The position numbers and the translations under genes are program-made. A stretch of 64,000 nt of DNA from Annulohypoxylon bovei var. microspora (taxonomy: Eukaryota > Ascomycota > Sordariomycetes > Xylariales > Hypoxylaceae), in the NCBI GenBank assembly GCA_022836615.1, contig MU405273.1, forward strand, positions 153,753-217,752, in the 5' to 3' direction. Positions 32,552-44,661 of this stretch are shown here, piece after piece. The stretch's first letter is position 1. The number at the start of each line of letters is the position of its first letter. The notes under the pieces were generated by a model that had not been told where the DNA came from, made no database searches, and saw only the letters and a list, made by a program, of their open reading frames with translations.

Positions 32552-34744
32552 ATGGTTGCAGGAGGCGACACCGGCGCCGCCGTGTACGATGCGGCTCTCA
32601 AACGTCGCCAAGGCATGATGGGCACGTCGGGACCCATGGCTCTAGTCAAGAATTTTAAAGTCTTCAGGATCGCCCTGTTCGCCTGCATCGGCGGCATCCT
32701 ATACGGCTACAACCAGGGCATGTTCTCGGGCGTCCTCGCCATGCCCGCCTTCAAGGCACGTAAGTACCAAAGGCGGCCGATGCCATCTAACCCAGCCAGT
32801 CGCTCGGCGCTGATGAAGCATCTCAGATATGGGCGCGTATGACCCATTCGACGACTCGGCCGACCAGACGAAGAAGGGATGGCTGACTGCTATTCTCGAG
32901 CTCGGTGCTTGGGTCGGTGCGCTGCTATCGGGTTTCATCGCCGAAGCAATCTCTCGCAAGTACGGCATCCTGGTGGCAGTGACCGTCTTCGTGGTGGGAG
33001 TCGTCATCCAGGCTACGGCGCAATCAGGGGGGCCCAACGTGATTCTCGGAGGTCGCTTCGTCACCGGTATGGGGGTCGGCTCCTTGGCCACGATCGTGCC
33101 TATCTACAACTCCGAGGTCGCACCCCCCGAGATCCGGGGTGCACTCGTGGCGCTCCAACAGCTCGCGATCACCTTCGGCATCATGGTTAGTTTTTGGATC
33201 GATTACGGGACCAACTATATCGGCGGCACGACTCTCGGCACCCAAAAGGACGCGGCGTGGCTCGTACCAATCTGCTTACAGCTCCTCCCTGCGGTTATCC
33301 TCTTTTTCGGGATGATGTTCATGCCCTTTTCTCCTCGGTGGCTGGTGCATCACGACCGCGAGGACGAGGCACGCAAGATTCTAGCCAGCCTACGCGGCCT
33401 TTCAGTAGACCACGAACTTGTCGAGCTCGAATTCCTCGAGATCAAGGCGCAATCACAATTCGAGAAACGCACCGTGGCCGAGCACTTTCCTACCTTAAGC
33501 GATCCGACTGCCTGGAATACCTTCAAGCTCCAGTTCGTGGCCATCAAATCGCTGTTCCAGACCAAGGCGATGCTGAAGCGTGTTGCGGTTGCTTGCATCA
33601 CCATGTTCTTCCAACAGTGGACCGGGATAAATGCCGTCTTGTACTACGCTCCTAGCGGTGAGTTTTATGTCTTGCACATTTTATTAAAATAAGTTTTATT
33701 TCTTCCTTTATTTCCTATGTGTAAAAACATGTCTTGTCGGCATTTTTGCCCTTAACTTTTCGAACGATCTCCAACCTTATATGATATAGTACTTGTTAGC
33801 TAACGTTATGGCAGTGAGTGAAACAATTTCATAACTTTTTGCTACCAACTTTATGAAGACAACGCCTTGTATATCCCAGAAACTAATGGTAAAAATGCTG
33901 ACACAACATTTTTGATACACTAGATCTTCAAGCAGCTTGGCATGAATGACAACACTACCAGCCTATTGGCGACCGGCGTCGTCGGTATCGTCATGTTTAT
34001 CTTCACCGTGCCCGCCGTATTGTATATCGACCGCGTCGGCAGGAAACCGGTTCTGACGGTGGGTGCTATCGGGATGGCTACCTGCCACATCATAATCGCC
34101 GTGATCGTGGCCAAGAATGCGGACCAGTGGGCCAGCCAATCTGCGGCTGGCTGGGCTGCCGTGGTTATGGTATGGCTTTTCGTGATTCACTTTGGATATT
34201 CCTGGGGCCCTTGCTCGTGGATTATCGTGGCCGAGATCTGGCCGCTCAGCTCTCGTCCCTACGGAACCTCGCTCGGCGCATCGAGCAACTGGATGAACAA
34301 TTTCAGTACGTGTCTGAATTTAGGCATATCGCTCGTACATCTCTCATGCTAACTCACTTGCTAGTTGTCGGCCAAGTTACCCCAATCATGCTGAGCAAGA
34401 TTGGATACGGCACATACGTTCTTTTCGGCATCTTAACATTCATGGGTGCCGGATTTATCTGGTTCTTCGTGCCTGAGACCAAACGGTTAACATTAGAAGA
34501 AATGGTGAGTGTCAAAAAATGAATCCGCTAATATTTCTTATTCGATAGCTCTAGAAACTGACAAATATTACTTTCGCATTAGGACGTCATATTCGGGTCC
34601 GAAGGCACTGCTCAGGCAGACTTCGAACGTATGGACGAAATCAACCGAGAGATTGGGCTGACTGCTATGCTGCAGGGTTTTGGCGACAACAGCCAGGACG
34701 TTGAAGAAAGGAAGGAAAAGATTGAAGATAGCCAAGACGCATAG
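32552..34744 (+). CDS. MFS sugar transporter; one junction not frame-preserving
   Basis: Exons: 32552-32759, 32827 to about 33657, 33924-34305, 34365-34504 and 34583-34744, about 530 aa. Sugar-porter landmarks are present: GGILYGYNQGMFSG in TM1, GRFVTGMGVGSLATIVP, PSEVA-like NSEVAPPEIRG, MPFSPRWLV, FFQQWTGINAVLYYAPS, YIDRVGRKPVL, and PETKRLTLEEM at the end. Proton-driven uptake of hexose or a related sugar at the plasma membrane is expected. Four introns are ordinary, but the one between YYAPS and IFKQLG (266 bp) is odd. Its strong donor (G|GTGAGT at 33658) leaves one extra base before the only usable acceptor, which shifts the frame; an in-frame donor exists only at 33669 (gtcttg). Either a one-base insertion has damaged the gene or the junction is unusual. 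Confidence 0.8.
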
Positions 34745-35405
34745 AATCATATCTAGGGGTTTAAATGACCTTGCCGGGGATCTTGGTGCTTAGTACATGT
34801 TAGATTACTAGTTAACTGCTAGATCTAGTATCCGTACCTACATACCTACCTAATTTACCTTGGTAAATAGGTGGTATCTATACGCCACATCCGCTGTCTG
34901 CAGTCCTTATTTGTTAGGTAGTAGGTAGGTAGGTAGGCACCTTACCTACACCTACCTGGTACAGGGTTACTTACCTATATACCTATACGAGGTACCAAGA
35001 CAATTATCTAGATAGAATATAGATAGGTACATATGCTTAGATATCTAGATAAATAAACATAATACCGGGTACGAGAAACAATCTTAAGGGGTTACCTCAC
35101 TTCTGTTGCGAAGATATCTGACTATAATATCGTTAGGAGTTTATGGGCGGTAAAATTACCACCCTAGAACCCCGCCGATTACCTTCATCAAAATCATCGT
35201 ATGGCCAGTCTTTTGTTGGTAACGTAATACTATAGGTACTCCGATTAAGGCTGACTAATATTGTTCATGGTGTCTCGGTTTGTATTAGAAAATATTCTCT
35301 AAGTAACAAGTGCCCCGTCTGCTTACGGATTTATTTTATTTTATTTTTTCCACTTTAAAATCGTTGCGGTAAACTACCCGTCAAAACTCCAAGTTGTTGC
35401 AGGAA
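34745..35405. other. Intergenic, no gene recognised
   Basis: AT-rich and dense in TAGGTAGGTAGG/ACCTACCTGG motifs (34842-34990). Upstream of the broken Zn2Cys6 gene. Confidence 0.45.
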
Positions 35406-37854
35406 ATGGATAGAAACACGGGCTAGAACGTGCTAGCTAAGACCACGCGGCGGAAAGCTTGCGCTGCCTGCACTAAAGCAAAGCGGCCGTGTTCCAAACG
35501 GTGGCCTTGCTGCGGCCGCTGCGAGCGGAAGAATGTTCCGTGCAGATATCTGCCGATCAACCAGACTGCGAGAGACTACGCAGTGGCTGACAGCGGGCTG
35601 GCGGCAGCGGGAAAAGTTCCAGCTTCCGCGGAAGAATCACTTCCAATACATGTGGTTACCTTTGAACCATTCTATTCATGTCTTAGGGAGACCGACGAGG
35701 CGAACCACCCATGCTCTACGGGATTGGCAAAGGATACGAAGACTCTTCCTCTAAGGCATGATTGGTTCTATAATCCCGACTCTTGGACGATTGCGCACAC
35801 CTGCACGCCTGCCTTTCCCGCTTCGGCTTTCGACCCTACGGGTTTGAAGCAGCACGTCGCTACGACCCAGGCCTGGCTTTGCCAATGGGCCACGACAGGC
35901 AGGTCGCCGTTTATCCACCACCGCTTATATAGCCGAAGGATGCCTAGTTGCGTCCAGGACGCATATAGCACCCGGTAATCTACAAGTAGCTTAAGTAAGG
36001 AAAACTTTTGGGCAAAGTGGTCCTTACAATACGTTGAAACTCGCAGCTACGCAACGATTTTAATTTCAATTACTGAAAGGGGTTTTCATTACGTATTAGG
36101 TGTGACGTAATCTAACTTACTTACTGAGGGCGGCGTTGAATGAAAAGATGGTTCAACGAACTGAGCTGAGAACTCGAGGTCCTCCAGGCTCGGGGAGTTG
36201 AAAGCGGGCCGGAGCGGGCGAGCTGTATCCAGGGGCAGCTGCCTCGGGATCACCGGCTACCGGTTCGGGGGCGTCCCCGTCTGGACTGTTCAGTTGCACG
36301 GGAAACGGTATCTAGGTGTATTCATGGGATAGGGGGATTCGAGGCTGTGTGGCCAATCAGGGCAAAGCAGGCAGGGCGACGACGAGGTTACAGTAAATTG
36401 TACGGCAGGTATGGGGCTGGCTACAGGACTGTGGGTTAGTAGGAGCCTTATTATCCTCATAGGTCAGGGGTACGTACCTTGGGGGTATCTTTCAGGTGTA
36501 ATCGCTAGAAAAAGGTACATATTAGTTACTCAACCTGTTCCAATCGAAAAAACACGTCAACTTACTCGATTTAATCCAGGGAAAAAAGCTAATTTGATTG
36601 ATTAGTAGGTAAACTGGTTATATTCAACTGAAAAACTGGTTCAACGGTTGAAACTGGTCAAAAAACTGATGTTGAAGCTCGCGATGCTGGCTTTTGCCCA
36701 CGATTTTGGTGTTGTAGATGGGGTTGTAAGAGAAAAGGATATCTCAGACCTGGGAAACCCCTAATAGGCAAGCTAAAAGCGGTGGGGATGGGCAAAACAC
36801 GTTGATTGGTTAACTGGGAGATCGCTAGTCCGTATGTGGGATAGATCGATGGGTTTAACCTGTTACATTGCACTTGTACCAAAAAGGTTTCGCTTGTACT
36901 AAAGGGAGATCTTAGCGTAACGTTAAACGGATGCACGAATTCTGATTGGTTAGAATCTTTATCTTATCAGTTTCGCAGCAGTTCGACCCACTTTTCTTTG
37001 AAAAATCTCGTCCCTGATTGATCCACTTTTTACGAAAATAAGTAAGGAAAACTTTTTTTTAAAAGAAAATTAAAAGAGAAAAAAAAGTTTTCCTAACAAC
37101 ATTGACAGCATATCTTGCACGCACCCCTGAAAATTCGGACCTATGCTTTCGGATAATCCGAGAACGCCCAGCGGGAATCATCGAAGAAGCCCTGAGTGCA
37201 GCGCTAGCACCGCCATCCGTAGACGGATCGATAGAATCGGCGGGCGGTACCATTCTGTCGGACCCTCTAGGTCACCTTGCTCGCGTGCACGCGCTCTTCG
37301 TGTACCAGATGATCGGTCTCTTCGACGGCGATATCGCGATGCGTGCCGCGGCAGAGAGCCACATGCCGACTCTCACGGCCTGGGTGGCCGAGATGTGGGA
37401 GAGTGCAGGGCTCGACGCGGATCTCTACTCAGCAATGCTCGCACTTGAAAGAAGCGCAGACGGAGGCGAGGACGCCTCGGACGCCGTATCTACAAGCGAG
37501 ACAGCCTCTTGGCGACAATGGACCGTCTCCGAGAGTGTACGTCGTGCTTGGTTATTGGCGACCATCACACAGTCTGTCTACCAGCTCTTCAAAGAGGGAT
37601 GGGCAGAATGCTCTGGAAGCATCAACTGGACGACCCGTGCGAGTCTCTGGGAGGCCCCTGACCAATTCAGCTGGAGTAAACTAGTCACAAGCGGACCAGG
37701 TCCTCTATTCGTACCGAGCCTGCGTGCCGATTTGTTGTATAAGGAAGCATCTCCAGCGGAGGTAGACGAGTTCGGACATGCTATACTAACCGTGGAATTC
37801 GGCTTAGAACATATGAGAAAGTGGGAGGATCATGCGTCCCAGATGACCACGTAA
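35406..37854 (+). pseudogene. Broken Zn2Cys6 transcription factor gene
   Basis: The first part (35406-35972) encodes a fungal binuclear zinc cluster (CAACTKAKRPC, then PCCGRC and PC) and a linker reaching CVQDAYST. The remaining part (37099-37854) resumes in the same protein family with TLTAYLARTPENSD and runs 250 aa to a stop. Two lesions are visible. The only upstream ATG (35406, MDRNTG) is followed in frame by TAG at 35424 before the zinc cluster, and no other ATG precedes the cluster. About 1.1 kb of non-coding DNA separates the two homologous halves. An intact copy would be about 440 aa. A C-to-T change of CAG would explain the TAG. No functional full-length product is expected. Confidence 0.75.
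35973..37098. mobile_element. Insertion of about 1.1 kb inside the Zn2Cys6 gene
   Basis: The block interrupts the regulator between codons for ST and TLTAYL. The sequence AGTAAGGAAAACTTTT occurs near the left edge (35994-36009) and again near the right edge (37041-37056). An inverted AAAAGTTTTCCT sits at 37083-37094, forming a hairpin at the right end. This resembles terminal repeats of a DNA element, perhaps nested, but no clean target duplication or transposase ORF is visible, so the boundaries are set by where protein homology stops. Confidence 0.55.
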
Positions 37855-38537
37855 TGCTCTACATAAGACGAATATGACGATACCATCGAGAGTAGAGCTA
37901 GCTAGACGGAAGATTAAATAAAGGTTTGTACTAAACTATAATCCCCGAAGGTGCTCTAGTAACAGCGACTTTTTATCTTTCGGGCCACCTCCCCAACGAA
38001 CGATCAAATTGTTGTTCTTTCGGAATGGCTATCTTGCGATTGTCATGATAAAGCTGCCGGATTTATCAACATACGACTGTAGAATTAATTAGCTACGGCG
38101 TTTAATAAAATTCGTAGGTTGAAAATGCGGTTAAACTATATCTATGGTTGTGGTGACTACCCCTGACTACATCTCTTATAGGTCCGCGGTTGTCACCATA
38201 TTTAACGCCGTATTCCGCAATCATACACCGGTAGTCAGTGCGAGACAACGTCAAAATGGAAAATGATTGAAATGCGGACTAGGACAACTTTCGAGCATGA
38301 ATATTCACATTTATTAATGAGGCGGTATATGAAACAGTGACAAGCCAGCAACCTGATCTACCTAATGCCTCAACTCCATACACATTCAACTCCGTACACA
38401 TACAGCGGATCCTTTTTTCGGTATCGCAAATAAGCAGTATCAGCCACTAGGTACAACTAAGATATAATCCATACCAGCTCGAAGTTCGAATCTCAGAGCA
38501 TCTCAGCGCGAGGAATTGGTCACGTCCTTTTGCATCT
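37855..38537. other. Intergenic region between convergent genes
   Basis: 3' flanks of the broken regulator and of MSH6; no gene seen. Confidence 0.4.
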
Positions 38538-41500
38538 TTACAGAGCTTCGATTGCCCGCGCAAGAACGTCTAGACTTCGCATACCAATGTCTTTGCCATT
38601 TGTCTCATCAAGCAGTGTAGCGACGTCGCTTAGCATGCCTAGAGGGATGTAGCACCCTTCTTTCGCACGTTCCAGGCTCTCCTTGAGCCTGCTAGTGTGC
38701 TCCCATTCTCTGGCAGCCACCTCGGCCCTCTCAATAACACGGTTGGCGATGCCGCACATGGCTGCGCAATGCATACCAAAGCTTCCCTCGGCTACACCGT
38801 CCTCTAGTTTGTATAGGAAGGTGATGCGTCGCTGCTGCTCGTCGACATGGATCTGCATGCGCTTTGCCCTGATTTCGGGGTGGTTCTCGAACTCGGTCGC
38901 GAGCGAGTGATAGTGAGTGGCGAAGAAGCCGATACATCCAATATGCGTAGCAACGTGGTGCAGGACAGCCTGAGCTACAGCAACACCATCGTAGCTAGAA
39001 GTACCTCGGCCTAACTCGTCGAGGATGACAAGCGAGCGCGGCGTGGCTTCGGAAAGAATCTTCTTAGTCTCCGACAACTCCACGAAGAAGGTGGACTGCG
39101 CCGCGAAGATGTTGTCGTTCGCGCCGAGCCGCGACATGATGCGGTCGCAGGGGGTCAGCCTGGACGAGGTTGCCGGCACGTAACAACCGATCTGTGCCAT
39201 GATGACCGCAGTGCAGGACTGTGCAGGGATTAGCAGGAGAACTAGAGAGCGATCGGGGCCACCCGCTTACCATTCGTAAAATTGTAGATTTACCGGCGGC
39301 ATTCGCACCGGTCAAGAGGTTTATCTTTGCAGAATCGCCGCCTAATACAATATCGTTAGGGATGAAGTCATCCACGGTGTTGAGCATGCACGGATGCCGG
39401 AGCTCCTCGAACTCGACAACGCTGCGCTCCTCGTCGACGAAGACGGGGCGGCAGCTCGGCTCGCCCAGGGACGAGGATGCCTTAGCGAGACTCAGCAGGC
39501 AGTCGACCTGAGAAGTGATGCGGATAGCCTGGAGCCAGGTATCGTAATCGACGTCGAACCGCTGGAAGAGGCGCAGGGCGACCTCTCGAACAAGCTGAGA
39601 GTGGGTCTCCTCCGCCTCCTGCAGCCGCCGCACAAGATCCGTCAGCTCCTTGAAGTAGTAGCGCTTGACGCTCGAGGTAGCGGACATCTGCTGCCAATTC
39701 TTGGGGACCTTGACGGACTTGGGCGCCTCGATCTGGTAGACTTCTTTTCCGACGTCGGTGAACTTGAGAGACCTGTTCTTCAGCTCGGCTTTCTTCTCGT
39801 CAAGCAGCGTCTGGAGATCATCTTTAATCTCAGCAATCTTGTCGTGGCTATTATCGAAGTCTTCCTCGATGCCGCGCTCGGGGACGAGCATCTTCTCTTC
39901 CCGAGCCCTCCTGCGATCGAACGCCGTCTTCCAAAACGAAAGAGGATCCTTGAGGTTCGGCATGGACGAGGAAAGACGACTGAGCAGGCCCCGCCCGCCG
40001 CCGAAAGTATCCAGGAGGCTCATGATGCCGTCGATCTGCTCGAAACCCTCGAGGACTTTCGCAAAGTCCTCCGGTCGGCAAGCTCCCGCGTGAATTCGAG
40101 AGATGAGACGCTCGAGATCGGGCATCCTCGTCAACTTCAGGGACAGCTGTTCTCGAGTGGTCTGGTCGGCATTGAGCGTATCTACGGCATCCAAACGTTC
40201 GTTGATCCTGTCGATATTACACAACGGATGGCACACCCACTGCCGGAAGAGCCGCTTGCCGAAGGGCGTGACGCAGCGGTTCAGAAGGGTGAACAGCGTC
40301 CCGTCCGACCCGCCGTTGGCAGAGTTGGCGAAGATCTCGAGGTTGATGAGCGTCTGGCCGTCGAGGACCAAGGTGCCATTCTTGTGGATGGGACTGTACC
40401 ACGTGAAATGGCCTTGCGAAAGCAGGTTCCGCTCGATCTTGAGCACCCTAAGATACTGGACCAGAGCACCGAGGGCAGACATGAGCAGATCCTTCTCTCT
40501 CGCCTCGGCCAAGGTATCGGGCCACCGCTCCTCGGCCCCTTCCGCTTCCGCAAAGTATCCGTTGCAGTCGAGTTCCCTGCGCGTAAGATCAGCCTCCCAG
40601 AATTCGCTGCCGGACTTGAAATAATTCCATATGGTGGTGGGGGAGGTGTTGTTCTTGAGGATGCGCAGAGCCTTGGTGGATATTCGCGACTTCTCGAGGA
40701 GCAGCTCTCGAGGGCTCGTCTGAGCAACGAACGTCTCGAACTTGGTCAGGTCGACGTCGTCCTCGAACTCGGAGACGAAGAACTGGCCGGTGGCAGCGTC
40801 GACGAAGGCAATGCCGAAAGCCGGGTGATCGTCGACCACGGATTCCTTGATAGCCACACAGTAGGTCGCCATGTCGTCCTGGAGCATGCTGCCGTCGACC
40901 AGCGTGCCGCCCGTCAGGATGCAGGCCAGCTCTCGCCGGATGATCTTGTCCTGCTTCTTAGCCTTGGAATCGACCCTTTCGCGCATCTCCTTGCCCAGCG
41001 CGGTCTCCATCTGGTCGACGCGAGCCACCTTGTAGCCCTTGGCGATAAACTGATTGACCCACATGTCGAGCGAGCTCTCGGGGACGCCGACCATGCGCAT
41101 ATTGACGCGGTCGGTGAGCTTGAGATCGAAGAGCTGGTGGCCGATGGTAGCATCGTTCTCATAAAGCTCGTAGAACTTGCCCTTCTTGAAGAAGACCACC
41201 GTGTCCCACAGCTTCTGCTTGATCTCCCAATACTGCTTCTCGAAAGCGGAGAAGCTCTTCCACGCCGCCGGGGGGACGTAGACGGTCGCAGGGTCGAAGT
41301 CCGGGTGACCCGGAGGGTTCCGATTTATGTCGTTGATATTAGCTAGCCAGGGGTAACGGTCCTCGGGCTCGCGAGTATGCGCCTTCTGCTTGCCCGCGGA
41401 GGCCTTGGGAGCAGGCTGAGCGGTGGTCCTCGGCCTCGCCGGCTCGATATTCTCCGGGTCGTATCGCCACTGCTGAGCGGTCGACGCCGACGGCACGTCG

Positions 41501-42406
41501 CCCATCGACTCGTCGTCGTCGTCCTTGCCGGCCTGTTCGTCGTCTTCCCGCCTAGACGCCTGGAGGGAGACGTGCGATCGCTTTCGAGCGGGTTGGGGTT
41601 TGGAGGGACGCTTCCGCTTCTTGGTCGGGGCGTCCGAGTCGTCGGACACTACGAAATCGTCCATCTCATCTATAACAGACCGTTGTCAGATTCCAATGCC
41701 GCGCAAATACAATGAACAGTCGCGTCGCGAAACCATACCGTCTTCATCAGCAACAGCAGCGTTCTTGCTCTCTTCATAATCGTCCTCTTCATCATCGACA
41801 ACCCTAGACTGCTGGCGGCCGCGACGTCGCGTCTGAGAGGCCTTCAAGTTCGCGAAGACGTCCTCGTCGTCGTCGGAAGACTCCGCATAGTTGACCGTCT
41901 TTTTGGTCTGCGAGAAGGAATGGTCAGCGAGGATCTACGGGTGAGTATAGACAGGGTTATATGGCGCACTTTTATCTTGCGGGTTGGACTACTGTCCACG
42001 ACGGCACGGTTGGAAACGGCCTATTCAATTCTACATTAGTGGGAGTAAAATAAAAAATATATAAAAGAATTATAAAAATTGTAAGAAGAATTATTAAAAT
42101 AAACGAGGGCAGCGAGTGGTTGCTGGTTACCTTTACCGTGGCAGCGGAGCCGTGGTTTTCTTGGGAGCTAGAGGGTTCTAGGACATCGCTGCTGGGAACG
42201 GGAGTGATGGTAGAAGGTTTTCTGTTGGACCTCGTGGTCTCTTTCAGGCACGAGGGCGTGGGAGAAGAGGTCGGAGCCGGGGAGGCTTTGGAAAAGAAGC
42301 CGAGAATAGTCTGCTGCCCCTTTCCTGTGGCGGCGGAAGACGAGATCGAGCTGGTCTTTTTAGACATAGAGGGCGTCTTCTTGGCCGGCGTTCGAGAATC
42401 CGCCAT
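38538..42406 (-). CDS. MSH6: DNA mismatch repair protein MSH6
   Basis: Four exons (42406-42131, 41907-41739, 41669-39271, 39218-38538) join in frame to 1,174 aa. MSH6 pairs with MSH2 to recognise base mismatches and small loops. The N-terminus has a PCNA-interacting box QQTILGFF (residues 31-38), followed by a disordered acidic/basic linker (KKTVNYAES, EMDDFVVSDDSD). MutS domain I has the mismatch-reading GKFYELYE segment (Phe-x-Glu). The ATPase shows Walker A GANAAGKSTILRM split by the last intron, then SRLGANDNIFAAQSTFFVEL and Walker B VILDELGRGTSSYDG. The C-terminal helix-turn-helix region ends at LARAIEAL. Length and domain order are those of fungal MSH6. Confidence 0.96.
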
Positions 42407-43278
42407 CTTCTCTATCTGTGTCTACCTAAGTAGAGGAAATTTATACAACGAGACAGAGGCGATCGACAACTGCCACCACCGAGACAGAAGCGATTGGGGG
42501 TGGGCTTAATACCCGAAGTAGTTAAACCGAATTGTACTATCGTCTACGTAGTTCGAGATCTGTCGATTGCCTAGGTAGGTATGGTGCGAGGCTGGCGAGT
42601 TTAATAAGTGAATTGATGAGCATTAAAAGGATTCAATGGTGTCTAGAGGAAGGAGGTGGGCATGTATTCTCTGTTGGAAGTCTGTCAGAAAGAGGTGTGT
42701 CGCTTCCAAGGTTAGATTTCAATTAACGACACACGCGACTTGGCCTAAGTTCCCGTGCCTGCCGTGCCAGGGTCCGCGTCTCTAACCCGCGCAGCCCGCG
42801 TCGCGTTCCACATTTTTAACTATTTTTCTGACCGGGGTAGCTAGGTCTGTACCCTGAGGTACAGGATTGGGGGATAAAACCCTGGAAGGTACCTCTGCAC
42901 TAAATCCACTTGCTTTTATTCTATTCTGTAGGTACTTCGTAAGCACCGTCGGACGTTTAAGATCCAAACATGATTGAATGGCTCAAGTGCTTCAAAGCTT
43001 ATTCAATTCAAGAATACAGATGTAATGAATAATGGATGAAGATTCTATGTATATAAACTACTACAGTATACTATTTCCGAAGATCACACTAATCCGCCAT
43101 GTCAGGGCGACAAGGCGACATCAACATTCACGTACAGGGCCTCAATCTTGAGCAGAATCCCCGGTCTATTTACAATCTTCGCCTCCCCTGATCCCGAATT
43201 TCCAAATCGCCCGTCATCACTCATCCTTTCTGAAACGAAAGATATGCATGTCTCGCGTTTTCAGGGGCTTCCACCCCA
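42407..43278. other. Intergenic, no gene recognised
   Basis: MSH6 promoter side and the 3' flank of the unknown gene at 43279. No coding ORF recognised. Confidence 0.4.
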
Positions 43279-44436
43279 TCATGAGGCCTTTTTCGCATTT
43301 TTCGTACTCGACTTATCTTTGAGAAGATAGTCCGGCTCAGCTACGAGGGGCGGGTCTATCGGGCCGGCGAGGGCGTACGGTTTGATCGTCCGTCGTTGAC
43401 CGTCGACCACAATCTCGGTCTTCATCTCGGGCTCGATACATTCAACCGCAATACGAGCGTTGTAGTCGAATGTCGACATCAGCACCCACGCGTTGATACC
43501 AGCCATCTCGATACGAGACTGGTAAGGATTGATCCAACGCGAGAGCGACGGAAGCCTTTCTTTGTCGGGGTTGAAGCCTCTGCCCTCGATATGGTTGTGC
43601 GATATACAATCGAGTATGTCCTTGACCGCGGCAAAACAGCGCTCGCCCGACGTATATTCGTCAGCCGCCATAGGACTCATCCTTGCGTCGGACCAAGCTG
43701 CTTTATCCGTGTCGAAACCTCCCCTCTGGAGGAATTCGAGCAGTCGAGTTCTGATCCTGGCCAGGCGATTTCTTAAGATGCCCTGGTCTTCCACGCTCGC
43801 CTTGCCCACCTTACCACCGCCGCGAACGTTTGGATCGCGGCGTGCGTCGTATATCGCGTACGACCGGAGGCGATCGTACGTATCGCGAGACCCCGTCGAC
43901 GCTTGAGAGTACGAGACAACCACGACCCAGTCCATCCCGAACTCGTCCTCGACCCAGAGCGGCCAGATCGCCCAGGGTTTCCTCTTGAGGTCCGAATAGT
44001 ACTTGAACGTGTTCGTCTCCTCGTCTAGGTCGGCAGCCATCCTCGCATACATCGCGTCGCGAGCCTTCTCATCCCTGCCCCAGAGCTCGGGGCCGTTAGG
44101 GGGAACGACCTCGACCAGCTCCTGAACATCGTCCGGGAGACACCTCCAGAGGTGCTCGGTCGCGATGTCCATAGCGCAGAGAGTGACCGGGGCATCGTGG
44201 GCAAGTTGGAGAGTGGTAAGTCCAAACATCGACTGATGCGACTGGTCGACGTAAGCCGGATACGGAACATCTCTCTTGCGCCTCTTGGTTTGCGGTATAT
44301 GATCGTAAGTCCCGTCATTCAACGTCCACCCAGGACCCACACGCACTTCATAGTCCTCCGGCGTAGCAAGCGGCCTCTTGAGTATCGAGGCGAGCTTATG
44401 CTCGGGCACCAAGGGCCCATTGCCTGAAGAGCTCAT
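43279..44436 (-). CDS. Hypothetical protein, 385 aa
   Basis: The single open frame starts at ATG 44436 (MSSSGNGPLVPEHK); a longer frame to 44517 has only a TTG. I do not recognise the family. Visible features are a basic cluster (TKRRKRDV), a folded-looking middle with KPWAIWPLWVEDEFGMDWVVVV, RSYAIYDARRDP and an Arg/Leu-rich helix (LRNRLARIRTRLLEFLQRGGF), and a Lys-rich end (KDKSSTKNAKKAS). The WxLWV...DWVVVV...YAIYDAR pattern is reminiscent of the His/Asp part of a Ulp1-like protease fold, but I cannot find a convincing Cys, so this is only a suggestion. Codon usage is GC-rich and even along the ORF, which supports real coding. Confidence 0.65.
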   Translation of the reverse strand: MSSSGNGPLVPEHKLASILKRPLATPEDYEVRVGPGWTLNDGTYDHIPQTKRRKRDVPYPAYVDQSHQSMFGLTTLQLAHDAPVTLCAMDIATEHLWRCLPDDVQELVEVVPPNGPELWGRDEKARDAMYARMAADLDEETNTFKYYSDLKRKPWAIWPLWVEDEFGMDWVVVVSYSQASTGSRDTYDRLRSYAIYDARRDPNVRGGGKVGKASVEDQGILRNRLARIRTRLLEFLQRGGFDTDKAAWSDARMSPMAADEYTSGERCFAAVKDILDCISHNHIEGRGFNPDKERLPSLSRWINPYQSRIEMAGINAWVLMSTFDYNARIAVECIEPEMKTEIVVDGQRRTIKPYALAGPIDPPLVAEPDYLLKDKSSTKNAKKAS

Positions 44437-44661
44437 CTTGTTCCAGCTCGCGAAATCGCTAGCAGATGACTGTTGGAGAAAGACAGCAAGCAATTTAAAA
44501 CTACTGAAATTTGGCAAAAATGATTAAAAGTTTTTAACCGGCAAATTCGATAGAGACGACATATGGGAATTGTTAACCTTTTGACTGCGTAGCAATAACG
44601 AGTGCCTAGGCTAAGTACGCATTCCTAAGGTCGCAGACTTAGGCATCGCCTTCAACCGAAT

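Noticed and set aside
17819..34744. Possible quinate-utilisation cluster (dehydroshikimate dehydratase plus sugar-porter transporter plus Zn2Cys6 regulator)
   Set aside because: The genes are 14-18 kb apart with unrelated genes between, the transporter looks like a hexose type, and no quinate dehydrogenase or dehydroquinase is present.
35971..37108. Single long intron joining the two halves of the Zn2Cys6 gene
   Set aside because: A gtaatc donor at 35974 and a CTAAC...ACAG acceptor at 37108 exist, but their phases do not match (phase 2 against phase 1), and the conserved TLTAY residues would be lost.
39394..41346. 650-codon plus-strand open frame opposite MSH6
   Set aside because: It mirrors the MSH6 coding exon, has repetitive Leu/Glu/Asp/Arg composition typical of antisense of GC-biased codons, and no recognisable domain.
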